Positions 51,720-60,355 of a stretch of 64,000 nt of DNA are shown piece after piece (the first letter of the stretch is position 1; each line of letters begins with the position of its first letter). Origin of the DNA: Pseudactinotalea terrae (GTDB taxonomy: Bacteria; Actinomycetota; Actinomycetes; Actinomycetales; Beutenbergiaceae); the NCBI RefSeq assembly GCF_009733845.1, contig NZ_WNXZ01000006.1, forward strand, positions 186,001 to 250,000, read 5' to 3'. Under the pieces are notes generated by a model. It saw nothing but the letters and a program-made list of their open reading frames with translations. It did not search any database and was not told the origin of the DNA. The position numbers and the translations under genes were made by a program.

Positions 51720-51944
51720 TCAGTGGATCGCAGCGACGGTGTAACCCGCCTCGTCGACGGCGGCGCGGACCGCCTGCTCGTCGAGCGCCTCGTGGCTGAC
51801 GACGGTCACGGGGGAGGCCTCGCCCGTGCGGAGCTCGACCGAGACGTCGAGGACGCCGTCGAGCCCCTCGATCGCCTCGCTGACGTGCTTGACGCAGTTG
51901 GCGCAGGTCATGCCCTCGACCTCGACGGTGGTGGTGTTGTTCAT
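51720..51944 (-). CDS. copZ: Copper chaperone, CopZ-like
   Basis: A 74-residue ferredoxin-fold metallochaperone with the Cu(I) motif GMTCANC near the N-terminus, matching the HMA domain of the ATPase encoded next. It would hand Cu(I) to CopA. It sits 28 bases after csoR and 37 bases before copA. Confidence 0.93.
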   Translation of the reverse strand: MNNTTTVEVEGMTCANCVKHVSEAIEGLDGVLDVSVELRTGEASPVTVVSHEALDEQAVRAAVDEAGYTVAAIH

Positions 51945-51972
51945 GGTGACTCCTCGGTTGTGGTGGTGGGGG

Positions 51973-52290
51973 CTAGGAACGAACGAGGCGGGCGATCGCT
52001 GCCGATGCCTCGGCGACCTTCTCCGCGCCGGCCTCGGGTGAGGTGCGCGCTGCGTCGACGACGCAGTGGGACATGTGGTCCTCGAGCAGCCCGAGACCCA
52101 CCGCCTGGAGAGCCTTGGTGACCGCGGAGATCTGGGTGAGGACGTCGATGCAGTACTTGTCCTCCTCGACCATCCGCGCGATCCCGCGGACCTGGCCCTC
52201 GACGCGACGCAACCGCTTCAGGTACGCGGCCTTGTCCTCCTCGTAACCGCGCTGCGCGGTGTCGCTCTGCGTGTGATCGTGCTCGTGCAT
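51973..52290 (-). CDS. csoR: Copper-sensing transcriptional repressor CsoR
   Basis: A 105-residue all-helical repressor. The Cu(I) ligands align exactly with CsoR: Cys47 (KYCIDVLTQI), His72 and Cys76 (DHMSHCVVD). The His-rich N-terminus MHEHDHTQSD is an addition. Cu binding releases it from the operator at 52316-52332 and derepresses csoR-copZ-copA. Confidence 0.94.
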   Translation of the reverse strand: MHEHDHTQSDTAQRGYEEDKAAYLKRLRRVEGQVRGIARMVEEDKYCIDVLTQISAVTKALQAVGLGLLEDHMSHCVVDAARTSPEAGAEKVAEASAAIARLVRS

Positions 52291-52315
52291 GTCGCCTCCT
52301 GTTCGCCACGACTAT

Positions 52316-52332
52316 ATACCCCCCGAGGGTAT
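52316..52332. promoter_or_regulatory. CsoR operator
   Basis: ATACCCCCCGAGGGTAT matches the pseudo-palindromic G-tract operator of actinobacterial CsoR proteins (ATACCCC/GGGTAT halves). It lies 26 bases before the csoR start on the minus strand within an AT-rich stretch (ACTATATACC). Confidence 0.85.
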
Positions 52333-52446
52333 TCCGTGAAGACGTTGTGGGCACCGGACTACGGTTCGGTCACGATTCGCGCGTCGAACGTCTCGGTTCG
52401 GTATCGACGGCCGAAGACGGCGGGGAGCGCCCGTAGTTTGACCGCT

Positions 52447-53550
52447 ATGAAACGGCTCAAGCTCGGCGGGCTCACGCTCGCGACGGCGTTCGCCTCCCTC
52501 GTGGGGATCGCCGTCATGCCTGCTGCGCAGGCCTGTGGCTGCGGCGGGTTCGTCGCCGCCGACGGCGAGAACATCGCCGCCAGCGCCGAGTACGCCGTGC
52601 TGACATGGGACGGCGAGACCGAGCAGGTGATCCTCTCGATGGAGGCCCTCACGAGCAGCGGTGCCACTGACGCCGCGCTGCTGATCCCGACGCCTGCGCC
52701 GGCCGAGGCCGCGCTGGCCGAGACGACGCTGTTCGGCGAGCTCGAGGAGGTCATCGCCCCCGAGGAGATCGTCACCTACGAGTGGTGGCCGGACCTCGGT
52801 TTCGGATCGAGCGGCGAGGCCGGTGGAGCGCCCGCGGGTGCTCCCGGGGAGGCCGGTGTCTCGGTCCTGGACACCCAGCAGCTCGGCGAGCTCGAGGTGA
52901 GCGTGCTCGCCGCCGCCGATGCCAACCTGCTGGCCGCCTGGCTCGACGAGCACGGCTACGTGATGCGCGACGGTCTCGCCGATGCCCTCATGCCCTACGT
53001 CTCCGAGGGCTGGTACTACATCGCGATCCGGCTCACCGCCCAGGCGGAGGACCTCAGCGGCGCGCTGCAGCCGCTGCATCTCACCTTCGCCTCGCAGCAG
53101 CTGATCTACCCGATGCGGCTGTCGGCCGCGGCCTCCGAGTCCCAGTTCGTGCGCACCTACGTCTTCTCCGACCACCGGATGCTGCGCACCGACGAGTCCG
53201 CCGACACCGGGATCCTCGACCTCCGGTTCGCGGGCGAGGTGCCGGCGGGGGTGCTGACCTCGGACACGGTCGTCTCGATCGCCGCAGCGCAGCCGTACCT
53301 GACCGTGCTCGACCAGTACTTCGAGGTGCCCGCCGAGGAGATCATCTCCGACTTCACCTTCGGGCAGGCGAACTCGGACGAGCCGTTCCGGGAGCGGGTG
53401 TACGAGACCCGGATGCGCGAGATCCTCGGCATCCCGGCTGGCCCTGCCCTGACGTTCATCGGCATGGTGGTGGTTCTCGTGGGCACGCTCGTGGTCTCGG
53501 GGGTCACCCGCCGTTCACGACGCCTGCGCCGACAGAGCGCGCAGGGCTGA
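52447..53550 (+). CDS. DUF2330 domain secreted/membrane-anchored protein
   Basis: A 367-residue protein with a signal peptide (LTLATAFASLVGIAVMPAAQA) ending before CGCGGFVAADGE, the hallmark Cys-rich start of DUF2330, a large exported domain, and one C-terminal membrane helix with a basic tail (RRSRRLRRQ), so the domain is outside the cell. Function is unknown. TAGTTT (52434-52439) ends seven bases before the ATG, suggesting a leaderless mRNA. Confidence 0.85.
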   Translation: MKRLKLGGLTLATAFASLVGIAVMPAAQACGCGGFVAADGENIAASAEYAVLTWDGETEQVILSMEALTSSGATDAALLIPTPAPAEAALAETTLFGELEEVIAPEEIVTYEWWPDLGFGSSGEAGGAPAGAPGEAGVSVLDTQQLGELEVSVLAAADANLLAAWLDEHGYVMRDGLADALMPYVSEGWYYIAIRLTAQAEDLSGALQPLHLTFASQQLIYPMRLSAAASESQFVRTYVFSDHRMLRTDESADTGILDLRFAGEVPAGVLTSDTVVSIAAAQPYLTVLDQYFEVPAEEIISDFTFGQANSDEPFRERVYETRMREILGIPAGPALTFIGMVVVLVGTLVVSGVTRRSRRLRRQSAQG

Positions 53551-53622
53551 GGGGGACACAGTCTGCCGCGCACCATCTCCGACGACGTGGGTGGTGCGCG
53601 GCGGTCCCGTTAGCCTGACCCG

Positions 53623-54576
53623 GTGACCAACGACCGGCTCGGTGTGCTCGACATCGGCTCGAACACCGTGCACCTGCTCGTCTTCGACACGATGCGGGGG
53701 ACGATGCCGGTGCCGTCGGTCTCCGACCGGAGCGTGGTGCGGCTGATGCGCTACGTGGACGAGAACGGTGTGATCACGCCCGAGGGCGTCGATGCCCTGT
53801 CCTCCGCGGTCTCCTCCGCGATGACGCGCTCGAAGAAGGCGAAGGTCGACGAGCTGCTCGTCATGGTGACCTCGGCCATCCGCGACGCCGCCAACGGCGA
53901 GCAGGTGCTCGAGCACCTGCGGGGGCTGATCGGCCTCGACGTCCAGGTTCTCTCCGGCCCGGACGAGGCCCGGCTGACGTTCCTGGCGGTGCGCCGCTGG
54001 TACGGCTGGGCGGCCGGCAGGCTGCTGGTGCTCGATATCGGAGGCGGCTCGCTCGAGGTCGCCACCGGCATGGACGAGGAGCCCGAGCTCGCGGTGTCGC
54101 TGCCGCTGGGCGCCGCGCGCCTGACCCACGACCACCTGCCCGACGACCCACCCAGCCGGCAGCAGGTCGATCGGCTCGTCCAGGTCATCGACGAGGCGCT
54201 GCACCCGCTGGTGGGCCGGATGGCGCAGGTGCCGAGCCCCGACCGGGTGGTTGCGACGTCGAAGACGTTCCGCTCCCTCGCCCGCCTCGCGGGCATGCGA
54301 ACCGATGCCGGTGGCTCGGAGCCGCGGTGGCGGATGAGCGCGGAACAGCTCTCCGACTGGGTGCCCCGGCTCCTGCGCATCCCCGCCGAGCAGCGCATCG
54401 AGCTTCCCGGGGTGACCCCGGAACGGACCTACCAGATCGTGGCGGGCGCCGTCGTCGCCGATCGTGTGCTCGACCGGCTCGGCGTCGAGACCGTGGAGAT
54501 CTGCCCGTGGGCCCTTCGCGAGGGCGCCCTGCTGCGTCACCTCGACCGCGCGGGCGATCAGCCGCCCCGGCCGTGA
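53623..54576 (+). CDS. Exopolyphosphatase/pppGpp phosphohydrolase family protein (Ppx/GppA)
   Basis: A 317-residue ASKHA-fold hydrolase: phosphate-1 motif GVLDIGSNTVHLLVFD, the VVATSAIRDA-type block (VMVTSAIRDAANGE), and phosphate-2 motif LVLDIGGGSLEVATG. The single-domain length matches actinobacterial Ppx proteins, which act on short polyphosphate or nucleotide substrates. TAGCCT (53611-53616) ends six bases before the GTG start, pointing to a leaderless mRNA. Confidence 0.9.
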   Translation: MTNDRLGVLDIGSNTVHLLVFDTMRGTMPVPSVSDRSVVRLMRYVDENGVITPEGVDALSSAVSSAMTRSKKAKVDELLVMVTSAIRDAANGEQVLEHLRGLIGLDVQVLSGPDEARLTFLAVRRWYGWAAGRLLVLDIGGGSLEVATGMDEEPELAVSLPLGAARLTHDHLPDDPPSRQQVDRLVQVIDEALHPLVGRMAQVPSPDRVVATSKTFRSLARLAGMRTDAGGSEPRWRMSAEQLSDWVPRLLRIPAEQRIELPGVTPERTYQIVAGAVVADRVLDRLGVETVEICPWALREGALLRHLDRAGDQPPRP

Positions 54577-54762
54577 CACATCGCTCGCGAGGCCACCACT
54601 CTCACGGGCGGCCTGGCCCCGGCCGCAAGCGCGGAGCCCACTGTGATGCTAGTTGGACGTACCTGGTGCGTCAGATCCACATCACAAGCGAGCTCGAGGC
54701 TACGCGCCGTGCGGACCCCCGGTGCCTGCTGGCTGGTCACCGCGACGGGCTGAGCCCGGCGG

Positions 54763-56196
54763 TCAGTGCAGGTGCCGGACCAGGCTCGCAGCGATGCCCG
54801 TGTAGCTGCCCGGGGTGAGCGCGAGGAGGCGGTCGCGGACGTCGCCCGGCAGGCCGAGGTCCATGATGAACGCCCGCATGCCCTCGGCGTCGACCCGGCG
54901 GCCACGCGTCAGCTCCTTGAGCCGCTCGTACGGGTCGGCCATGCCCTCGATCCCCGCGACCTGCTGGGCCCGCATCGCCGACTGCACGGCCTCGCCGAGG
55001 ACCTCCCAGTTGGCGTCGAGGTCACGGGCCATGGCGTCGGCGTCGACATCGAGGCCGGCGAGCCCGCGGCGCACGTTGTCGATCGCCAGCAGCGAGTGCC
55101 CGAACGCCACGCCGATGTTGCGCTGCGTCGTCGAGTCGGTGAGGTCACGCTGCAGGCGCGAGGTCACGAGCGTCGCGGACAGCGTGTCGAGCAGCGCGCA
55201 CGAGATCTCGAGGTTCGCCTCGGCGTTCTCGAACCGGATCGGGTTCACCTTGTGCGGCATCGTCGAGGAGCCGGTCGACCCCTGCGCCGAGAGCCGCTGC
55301 GCGAAGTAGCCGAGCGAGATGTAGGTCCACACGTCGGTGGCCAGGTTGTGCAGCACCCGGTTGAAGCGCGCCACGTCGGCGTACAGCTCGGCCTGCCAGT
55401 CGTGGCTCTCGATCTGCGTGGTCAACGGGTTCCACGTGAGCCCGAGACCCTCGACGAACGACTGCGCCACCAGCTCCCAGTCCACGCCCGGCACCGAGAT
55501 CGCATGCGCGCCGTAGGTTCCGGTGGCGCCGTTGATCTTCCCCAGGAACTCGGCGGCCTGCACGCGCCGCAGCTGCCGGCGGAGCCGGTGCGCGAGCACC
55601 GCCATCTCCTTGCCGAGCGTGCTCGGCGTCGCTGCCTGGCCATGGGTGCGCGAGAGCATCGGCACCTCGGCCGTGGCCCGGGCGAGGTCGGCGAGATCGT
55701 TGGTCAGATCGGTCGCTGCGGGCAACCAGACCTGCCCGACGGCGTCCCTCACCGTGAGCGCGTAGCTCAGGTTGTTGATGTCCTCGCTGGTGCAGAAGAT
55801 GTGGACGATCTCGCCCACGCCGGTGAGCGCGGTGTCCGCCCCGAGCGTGTCCGCCGCTGCCGCGAGCCGGCGCTTGAGGAAGTACTCGATCGCCTTGACG
55901 TCGTGGCGCGTCTCGGCCTCGATCTCGGCCAGCTCGGAGATCTCGTCCGCGCCGAAGGTGGCGACGACGTCGCGCAGGTAGGCGATCTCGCCCTCGGCGA
56001 GGGTGGGGGCGCCGGGGAGCACCCCCTGCGAGGTCAGGTGGATCAGCCACTCGACCTCGACATGCAGGCGCGCACGGTTCAGCGCCGCCTCGCTCAGGTG
56101 GTCGACGAGCGGTGCCACCGTGGCGCGGTAGCGACCATCGAGAGGCCCGAGGGCGATCGGCGGTTTCAGGGCAGCGAACGAGATGCGCGACGTCAC
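54763..56196 (-). CDS. purB: Adenylosuccinate lyase
   Basis: A 477-residue fumarase-superfamily lyase that acts twice in purine synthesis (SAICAR to AICAR, adenylosuccinate to AMP). The signature GSSTMPHKVNPIRFENAE contains the catalytic loop; TSEDINNLSYAL and SRTHGQAATPSTLGKE supply other active-site residues. GTG at 56196 is preferred because GAGGATGAGG precedes it; ATG at 56205 sits directly on that site. Stands alone, not with other purine genes. Confidence 0.95.
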   Translation of the reverse strand: MTSRISFAALKPPIALGPLDGRYRATVAPLVDHLSEAALNRARLHVEVEWLIHLTSQGVLPGAPTLAEGEIAYLRDVVATFGADEISELAEIEAETRHDVKAIEYFLKRRLAAAADTLGADTALTGVGEIVHIFCTSEDINNLSYALTVRDAVGQVWLPAATDLTNDLADLARATAEVPMLSRTHGQAATPSTLGKEMAVLAHRLRRQLRRVQAAEFLGKINGATGTYGAHAISVPGVDWELVAQSFVEGLGLTWNPLTTQIESHDWQAELYADVARFNRVLHNLATDVWTYISLGYFAQRLSAQGSTGSSTMPHKVNPIRFENAEANLEISCALLDTLSATLVTSRLQRDLTDSTTQRNIGVAFGHSLLAIDNVRRGLAGLDVDADAMARDLDANWEVLGEAVQSAMRAQQVAGIEGMADPYERLKELTRGRRVDAEGMRAFIMDLGLPGDVRDRLLALTPGSYTGIAASLVRHLH

Positions 56197-56251
56197 GTAC
56201 CTCATCCTCGCAGGTCCGCCGTCTCCCTCGGTCCTCCGGCGGTGCAGCAGC

Positions 56252-56360
56252 GGTGAGCTGGCGTCCACCCAGGGCTGCCGCTGGTGAGCGGGCGTCCATG
56301 GGGCGGCGCGGGGTGGACGCCACGCCACCACCGCTCGGCGGGCGTGGACGCTCACTCACC
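56252..56360. repeat. Mirrored-word intergenic element D
   Basis: A 17-base word occurs direct at 56252-56268 (GGTGAGCTGGCGTCCAC) and 56283-56299 (GGTGAGCGGGCGTCCAT) and inverted at 56313-56329 (GGTGGCGTGGCGTCCAC on the minus strand) and 56344-56360 (GGTGAGTGAGCGTCCAC). The step is 31 bases on both sides and both pairs share the centre 56306. It lies downstream of the VOC gene and upstream of purB. Confidence 0.75.
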
Positions 56361-56376
56361 TCTCGACCACCGCTGA

Positions 56377-56775
56377 CTACCCGGCGACGATCTCCACCTC
56401 GAAGCCTTCGGCGTTCTCGACGTAGAGCGCGGTGTGGTCGGACCCGCCGGCATGCGGGTACTGGTCGGCGAACAGCTCGGACCAGCCGTGCCGGGCGGCG
56501 TCGACGCGGAGCGCGTCCAGGGCGTCGCGGTCGCGAACGCGCAGGGCGAGGTGGTTGAGACCGGGCGCCATCCGGTCGTGGCGCTCACCGACCACCGCGG
56601 CCGAGGCCTCCAGCACCACGTACACGCCGTCGGCATGGCGCCAGATCCGCCCTCTCGGCCAGCCCTCGACCGGGTCACGCTCCCAGCCCAACGAGGTGAG
56701 CAGCCAGTGCCACGCACCTTCGACGGCCGCGAGGTCGCGGGTCCAGAGCTCGATGTGGTGCACGGGGTTGGTCAC
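56377..56775 (-). CDS. VOC family protein
   Basis: A 132-residue glyoxalase-fold protein with HHIELWTRDLAAVEGAWHWL, LNHLALRVRDRDALDALR and ALYVENAEGFEVEIVAG, including the His and Glu positions used for metal binding. Substrate unknown. On the minus strand TAGCCT ends seven bases before the GTG start, so the mRNA is probably leaderless and independent of the kinase gene upstream. Confidence 0.82.
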   Translation of the reverse strand: MTNPVHHIELWTRDLAAVEGAWHWLLTSLGWERDPVEGWPRGRIWRHADGVYVVLEASAAVVGERHDRMAPGLNHLALRVRDRDALDALRVDAARHGWSELFADQYPHAGGSDHTALYVENAEGFEVEIVAG

Positions 56776-56802
56776 GTCCGTGAGGCTAGAGGTAACCGGC
56801 CG

Positions 56803-57576
56803 CTACGCGTACGGCGCCGCGGCGGCGACCACGGCGTCGGCGTAGCTGCCGCCGAACAGGACCGTGTGCACGAGCAGGGGGTTGAGCTGGTGCAGGTCGA
56901 CGCGGTGCTGCCAGCCGTCGGCGAGGGTGGCGGCCTCGTCGTAGGCCGCGAGGATCTCGTCGAGGTACGGCGCGCCGAACAGCGCCAGCATCGCGAGGTC
57001 GGTCTCGGCGTGACCGCCGTGAGCGGTGGCGTCGATCAGCACCGCGTCCTGGCCGGCGGGCCACAGCACGTTCCCGTTCCACAGGTCGCCGTGCAGCCGC
57101 GCCACGCCCTCGCCGACCAGCGCGGGTTGCGGGTGGTCCAGGTCGCCGTCGAGCAGCCTGGTTACCACGGCCTCGACCGTGCGTTGGCCGGCGCCGCCGA
57201 TGCGGCCCTGCTCGACGGCGCGGCGCAGGAACGGCAGCACCCGCTCGTTGGCGTAGAACTCGCCCCAGCTCTCCGGCGCCGGTTCCGGCGCCGACAGCTC
57301 GAGGCGCCCCATGAACAGCGCAGTCTCGCCGGGCACGTAGCCGTACCCCGGCGCGCCGCCGGCGTGCGTGCGGGCGAGCGCCGCTCCGAACCGGTGGGCG
57401 GCGCGCGGGCTCGGGGCGGCGTCGTCGATCTGCTCCAGCTCGAGCGCCCCGGGCCGGGCCGAGACGACCTGCGCAACCCGAGCCCCGCCGTCGACCTCTC
57501 CCAACCACGCGAGGCCGGCCGCCTCGAAGAGGGCAGCGTCAGGGTGCGGGAAGTGGGTCTTGCGAAACACGCTCAC
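56803..57576 (-). CDS. Fructosamine kinase family protein
   Basis: A 257-residue aminoglycoside-phosphotransferase-fold kinase that phosphorylates ketoamine adducts on proteins or small molecules for deglycation. Catalytic loop LHGDLWNGNVLW and metal motif LIDATAHGGHAETDLAML are typical of FN3K-related proteins, as is the N-terminal FRKTHFPHPDAALFEAAGL. Slightly short at the N-terminus against family average. A TACCGT box lies eight bases before the GTG start. Confidence 0.88.
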   Translation of the reverse strand: MSVFRKTHFPHPDAALFEAAGLAWLGEVDGGARVAQVVSARPGALELEQIDDAAPSPRAAHRFGAALARTHAGGAPGYGYVPGETALFMGRLELSAPEPAPESWGEFYANERVLPFLRRAVEQGRIGGAGQRTVEAVVTRLLDGDLDHPQPALVGEGVARLHGDLWNGNVLWPAGQDAVLIDATAHGGHAETDLAMLALFGAPYLDEILAAYDEAATLADGWQHRVDLHQLNPLLVHTVLFGGSYADAVVAAAAPYA

Positions 57577-57623
57577 GGGGCATCACGGTAGCCCGCCGCC
57601 CGCGAGTGCCGACCTGCTGCCGG

Positions 57624-58142
57624 TCAGCTGCGCACGCTGTGCACGAGCTGGCGCTCGACGTGCGCCACGACGCCCGCGGCTGCCGCCACCACCTGCTGGT
57701 AGGCGATCTCGAAGTCGCGCCTGTCGCCGTAGTACGGGTCGGCGACCTCGAGGTCGTCCTCGGCGACCGACGCGGGGTCGAACGAGCGCAGCAGGTGGAT
57801 CTTCGCGTGGGCGTCCTCGTCAGGGGCGAGGGAGTGCAGGGCGCGCAGGTGCCCGTTGTCGAGCGCCAGCACGAGGTCCACGCGTGCGAAGTGCTCCGGC
57901 GAGAAGACGCCCGCCCGGTGCTCGGCCAGGTCGAGCCCGTGGCTCTTGGCGACGGCGCAGGCGCGGTGGTCCGCACCCTCGCCCTCGTGCCAGCTTCCGG
58001 TCCCTGCTGAGCACACCGACACCTGGTCCGCGAGGCCGGCCAGGGCGAGCGCGTCCTGCAGGACGACCTCCCCGAGGGGTGAACGGCAGATGTTTCCGCT
58101 GCATACGACGCAGATCGAGTATTCCTCGGCCATGCGCGCCAT
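57624..58142 (-). CDS. Low-molecular-weight protein-tyrosine phosphatase
   Basis: A 172-residue phosphatase with the CX5R active site CSGNICRSP (Cys14, Arg20) and the general-acid Asp in VADPYYGDRRDFE. Actinobacterial homologues (PtpA, PtpB types) act in signalling or polysaccharide export. Start at 58142 is supported by AACGAT seven bases upstream; ATG at 58133 is an alternative that removes three residues. Confidence 0.88.
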   Translation of the reverse strand: MARMAEEYSICVVCSGNICRSPLGEVVLQDALALAGLADQVSVCSAGTGSWHEGEGADHRACAVAKSHGLDLAEHRAGVFSPEHFARVDLVLALDNGHLRALHSLAPDEDAHAKIHLLRSFDPASVAEDDLEVADPYYGDRRDFEIAYQQVVAAAAGVVAHVERQLVHSVRS

Positions 58143-58283
58143 TCTCACATCGTTGCGCCGGTGCTGATGTCCACAGGTGCGGGCTGATGTCCCCTTGTCC
58201 ACAGCACCCCCCGGCGGGGCGGGCGAGCGGTCGACGGCGATCCCTAGCGTCGGGGCTCCGGGGATCGAGCAGGAGGAGGGCAC

Positions 58284-58538
58284 GTGGGGCAGGCGGCAGT
58301 GGTCTCGGCGTTGGCGGACGAGGTCGAGGAGGTAGCGGGGGAGCTCCGCCGTGCCGTACCCGGTCACTGGACGGGCCGGGCGGCGCAGAGCTACCAGCGC
58401 AGTGCTGCGAACCTGGCCACGGGGGTGGGCGTCCACGCGGCGCGGATGCGCGGGCTGGCGCGGTTGCTGCACCAGCACGAGCAGGAAGCGGCGGCCATCC
58501 GCACCGCGCTCGCCGGTGGCGGGTCGGTGGCCGTATGA
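58284..58538 (+). CDS. Small WXG100-like helical-hairpin protein
   Basis: An 84-residue protein predicted to be two helices joined by a turn carrying HWTGRAAQSYQ, i.e. W-x-G followed by the usual aromatic residue, as in WXG100 proteins of type VII secretion systems. The helices contain VSALADEVEEVAGELRRAV and HAARMRGLARLLHQHEQEAA. Strong AGGAGGAGGG ribosome site. It overlaps the hydrolase gene by ATGA, implying that the two products act together, although no type VII core genes are in this window. Confidence 0.65.
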   Translation: MGQAAVVSALADEVEEVAGELRRAVPGHWTGRAAQSYQRSAANLATGVGVHAARMRGLARLLHQHEQEAAAIRTALAGGGSVAV

Positions 58539-59935
58539 GTGGCGTCGGGCCGGTGATGGACGGCTCCCCGAGCGGCGGTGAAGAGCTCCGGTCCGAGCGG
58601 GAGCTCACGGTCTTCGGGCAGGGGATCGGGAGCTCGGTCGATGTCGACGTCAGCACGGATGACGTGCGCTCGTGCGCCGCACGGGTCCGCACGCTGGCGG
58701 GGCGGCTCCGTGAGCAGGCCCACCGCGTGCGGGTCACGTTGTACGCGGTCTCCTCGACGGCGCAGCTCACCGCGAGCGGTCCCGCTGCCATGTCCGAGGG
58801 CTGGTCTCTGGTGGGCGAGGGCGATCGGCGCGCGAGCGAGCTCGATGACCTCGCCGAGCGGCTGGAGGCGACCGCCCAACGGTACGAGGAGGTCGAGGCG
58901 GCCAACGAGGCGCGGATCTGGAGCATCCCGCGGCCGGCGTGGATCCCCGGGCCGCTGACCTGGGTGCACCTGGGTGCCGCGTGGCACGCAGGCGTGTGGG
59001 ACGCGCTCATGCACGGGCAGGTGTTCCCCACGAGGCACGGGATCGGGATGCTGCTCGAGGAAGGGCTGTGGGCGTTCACCGGGATGGAGCAGCCGATCCC
59101 GCCGGTCACCCGGATGGTCGCGGACCTGGCCGGGCTGCTGGTCACGCACCGGGTGAGCGTGCGGCAGGTGAACCCGCCGGGGGTGGGCACTCTCGATACG
59201 CCGCCAGCCGCCGACGAGCACGCCGCGATCAGCGACCTCGAGGGGATCGTGCACGCGATCGACGGGCTCTACCCCGACAACGGCCTGGTCGAGCCGGGCA
59301 CCGTGCGCATCGACCAGGTCGTCAGCGCCGAAGGCGCGGTGTCATGGTTGGTGCTGGTCCCGGGTACACAAGGCGACCTGGTGGGGGACCAACCGTTCGA
59401 CTGGGCGGGTAACCCCGGTGCGATGATCGGCGACATGACCGGCGCTACCGCGATGGTCGTGCAGGCCATGCGGATGGCGGGGATCAGGCCCGGCCAGGAC
59501 GTGGTCATCGCCGGCCACTCACAGGGCGGGATGGTCGCCCTCAACGCGGCGGGCGCCGTCGCCGAGGAGTACGACGTCAGCGGCGTGCTCACGCTCGGTG
59601 CGCCGGTCGGGCTGCTCGACGCACCCGAGGGCGCAGAGGTGCTCAGCATCGAGCACGTCGAGGACCCGACCCCCGGGGCCGACAACGCCGCGAACCCCGT
59701 GAGCGAGAGCTGGACGACGGTCGAGCGCACCCTCACCGACTCCGTGGACCCTGACACCTCCGGCGTATGGCACCCGGGTGGCTCCCATGACACGCCCACC
59801 TACGCCGACACGGCCGGCCTGGTCGATGCCTCCGACGAGGGCGCGGTGCTCGACTACCTCGACGTGGTCGCGCCGGTCCTCGACCCGACCGCCAGCGCCC
59901 TCAGCACCTACTACCAGGGCACCCGCACCGACTGA
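58535..59935 (+). CDS. Alpha/beta-hydrolase-like protein with N-terminal helical (ESX-like) domain
   Basis: A 466-residue protein. Residues 35-125 form long helices (VDVDVSTDDVRSCAARVRTL, ASELDDLAERLEATAQRYEE) like those of WXG/PPE partner domains. Residues 265-345 contain a lipase-like core with nucleophile elbow GHSQGG (Ser329) preceded by ATAMVVQAMRMAG; a late His lies in WHPGGSHDTPTYAD. There is no signal peptide. It may be an esterase exported with its WXG-like neighbour, but substrate and export are inferences. Confidence 0.7.
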   Translation: MSGVGPVMDGSPSGGEELRSERELTVFGQGIGSSVDVDVSTDDVRSCAARVRTLAGRLREQAHRVRVTLYAVSSTAQLTASGPAAMSEGWSLVGEGDRRASELDDLAERLEATAQRYEEVEAANEARIWSIPRPAWIPGPLTWVHLGAAWHAGVWDALMHGQVFPTRHGIGMLLEEGLWAFTGMEQPIPPVTRMVADLAGLLVTHRVSVRQVNPPGVGTLDTPPAADEHAAISDLEGIVHAIDGLYPDNGLVEPGTVRIDQVVSAEGAVSWLVLVPGTQGDLVGDQPFDWAGNPGAMIGDMTGATAMVVQAMRMAGIRPGQDVVIAGHSQGGMVALNAAGAVAEEYDVSGVLTLGAPVGLLDAPEGAEVLSIEHVEDPTPGADNAANPVSESWTTVERTLTDSVDPDTSGVWHPGGSHDTPTYADTAGLVDASDEGAVLDYLDVVAPVLDPTASALSTYYQGTRTD

Positions 59936-59944
59936 CCCGGGGGG

Positions 59945-60355
59945 CTACCGCTTCTTGCGCTCGCCGTCGGGGAGGATGACCGACAGCACCAGCGAGATGA
60001 TCGAGATGACCAGACCGGCCAGGACGGCCGTCCAGAAGCCGTCCACGACGAGCCCGAAGCTCGTGTAGCCCGTGATCCAGCTCGTCAGCATCAGCATCAG
60101 GGCGTTCACCACGAGGAAGAACAGGCCCAGCGTCAGCAGGTAGAGCGGGAACGCGATCACCTTGACGATCGGTTTCACGATCGCGTTGACAGCGGTGAAG
60201 ATCGCGGCGACGACGGCGATCACGATGACCTGGTTGAGCACGGGCTGGGAGGTCTGGGGGGCATCGGAGCCGGCGACGACGTCCACGCCGCTGATCAACA
60301 GCGAGGTGAGCCAGATCGCGACACCGTTGATGAGGACCTTCACGAGGAAGCGCAT
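59945..60355 (-). CDS. Phage holin family (PF04020/YvlD-like) membrane protein
   Basis: A 136-residue protein with four hydrophobic segments (LVKVLINGVAIWLTSLLISG, VIVIAVVAAIFTAVNAIVKP, FPLYLLTLGLFFLVVNALML, WTAVLAGLVISIISLVLSVI) and a basic C-terminus. Despite the name, chromosomal members such as YvlD are not known holins. ATG at 60355 starts the conserved RFLVKVLINGVA block. Confidence 0.82.
   Translation of the reverse strand: MRFLVKVLINGVAIWLTSLLISGVDVVAGSDAPQTSQPVLNQVIVIAVVAAIFTAVNAIVKPIVKVIAFPLYLLTLGLFFLVVNALMLMLTSWITGYTSFGLVVDGFWTAVLAGLVISIISLVLSVILPDGERKKR

Noticed and set aside
54577-54762. Possible small RNA gene between ppx and purB, with TGTGATG and CATCACA as inverted heptamers.
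   Set aside because: The arms are short and 30 bases apart, no tRNA-like cloverleaf or promoter is visible, so I see no supportable feature in this spacer.
58163-58203. ATGTCCACA and TTGTCCACA resemble DnaA boxes upstream of the WXG-like gene.
   Set aside because: Only two boxes, no dnaA/dnaN/gyr genes nearby and no AT-rich unwinding region; a chance match in a short spacer is more likely than an origin.
59945-60355. Holin-like gene as evidence of a prophage.
   Set aside because: The PF04020 family is chromosomal and common; no lysin, integrase or structural phage genes are near.
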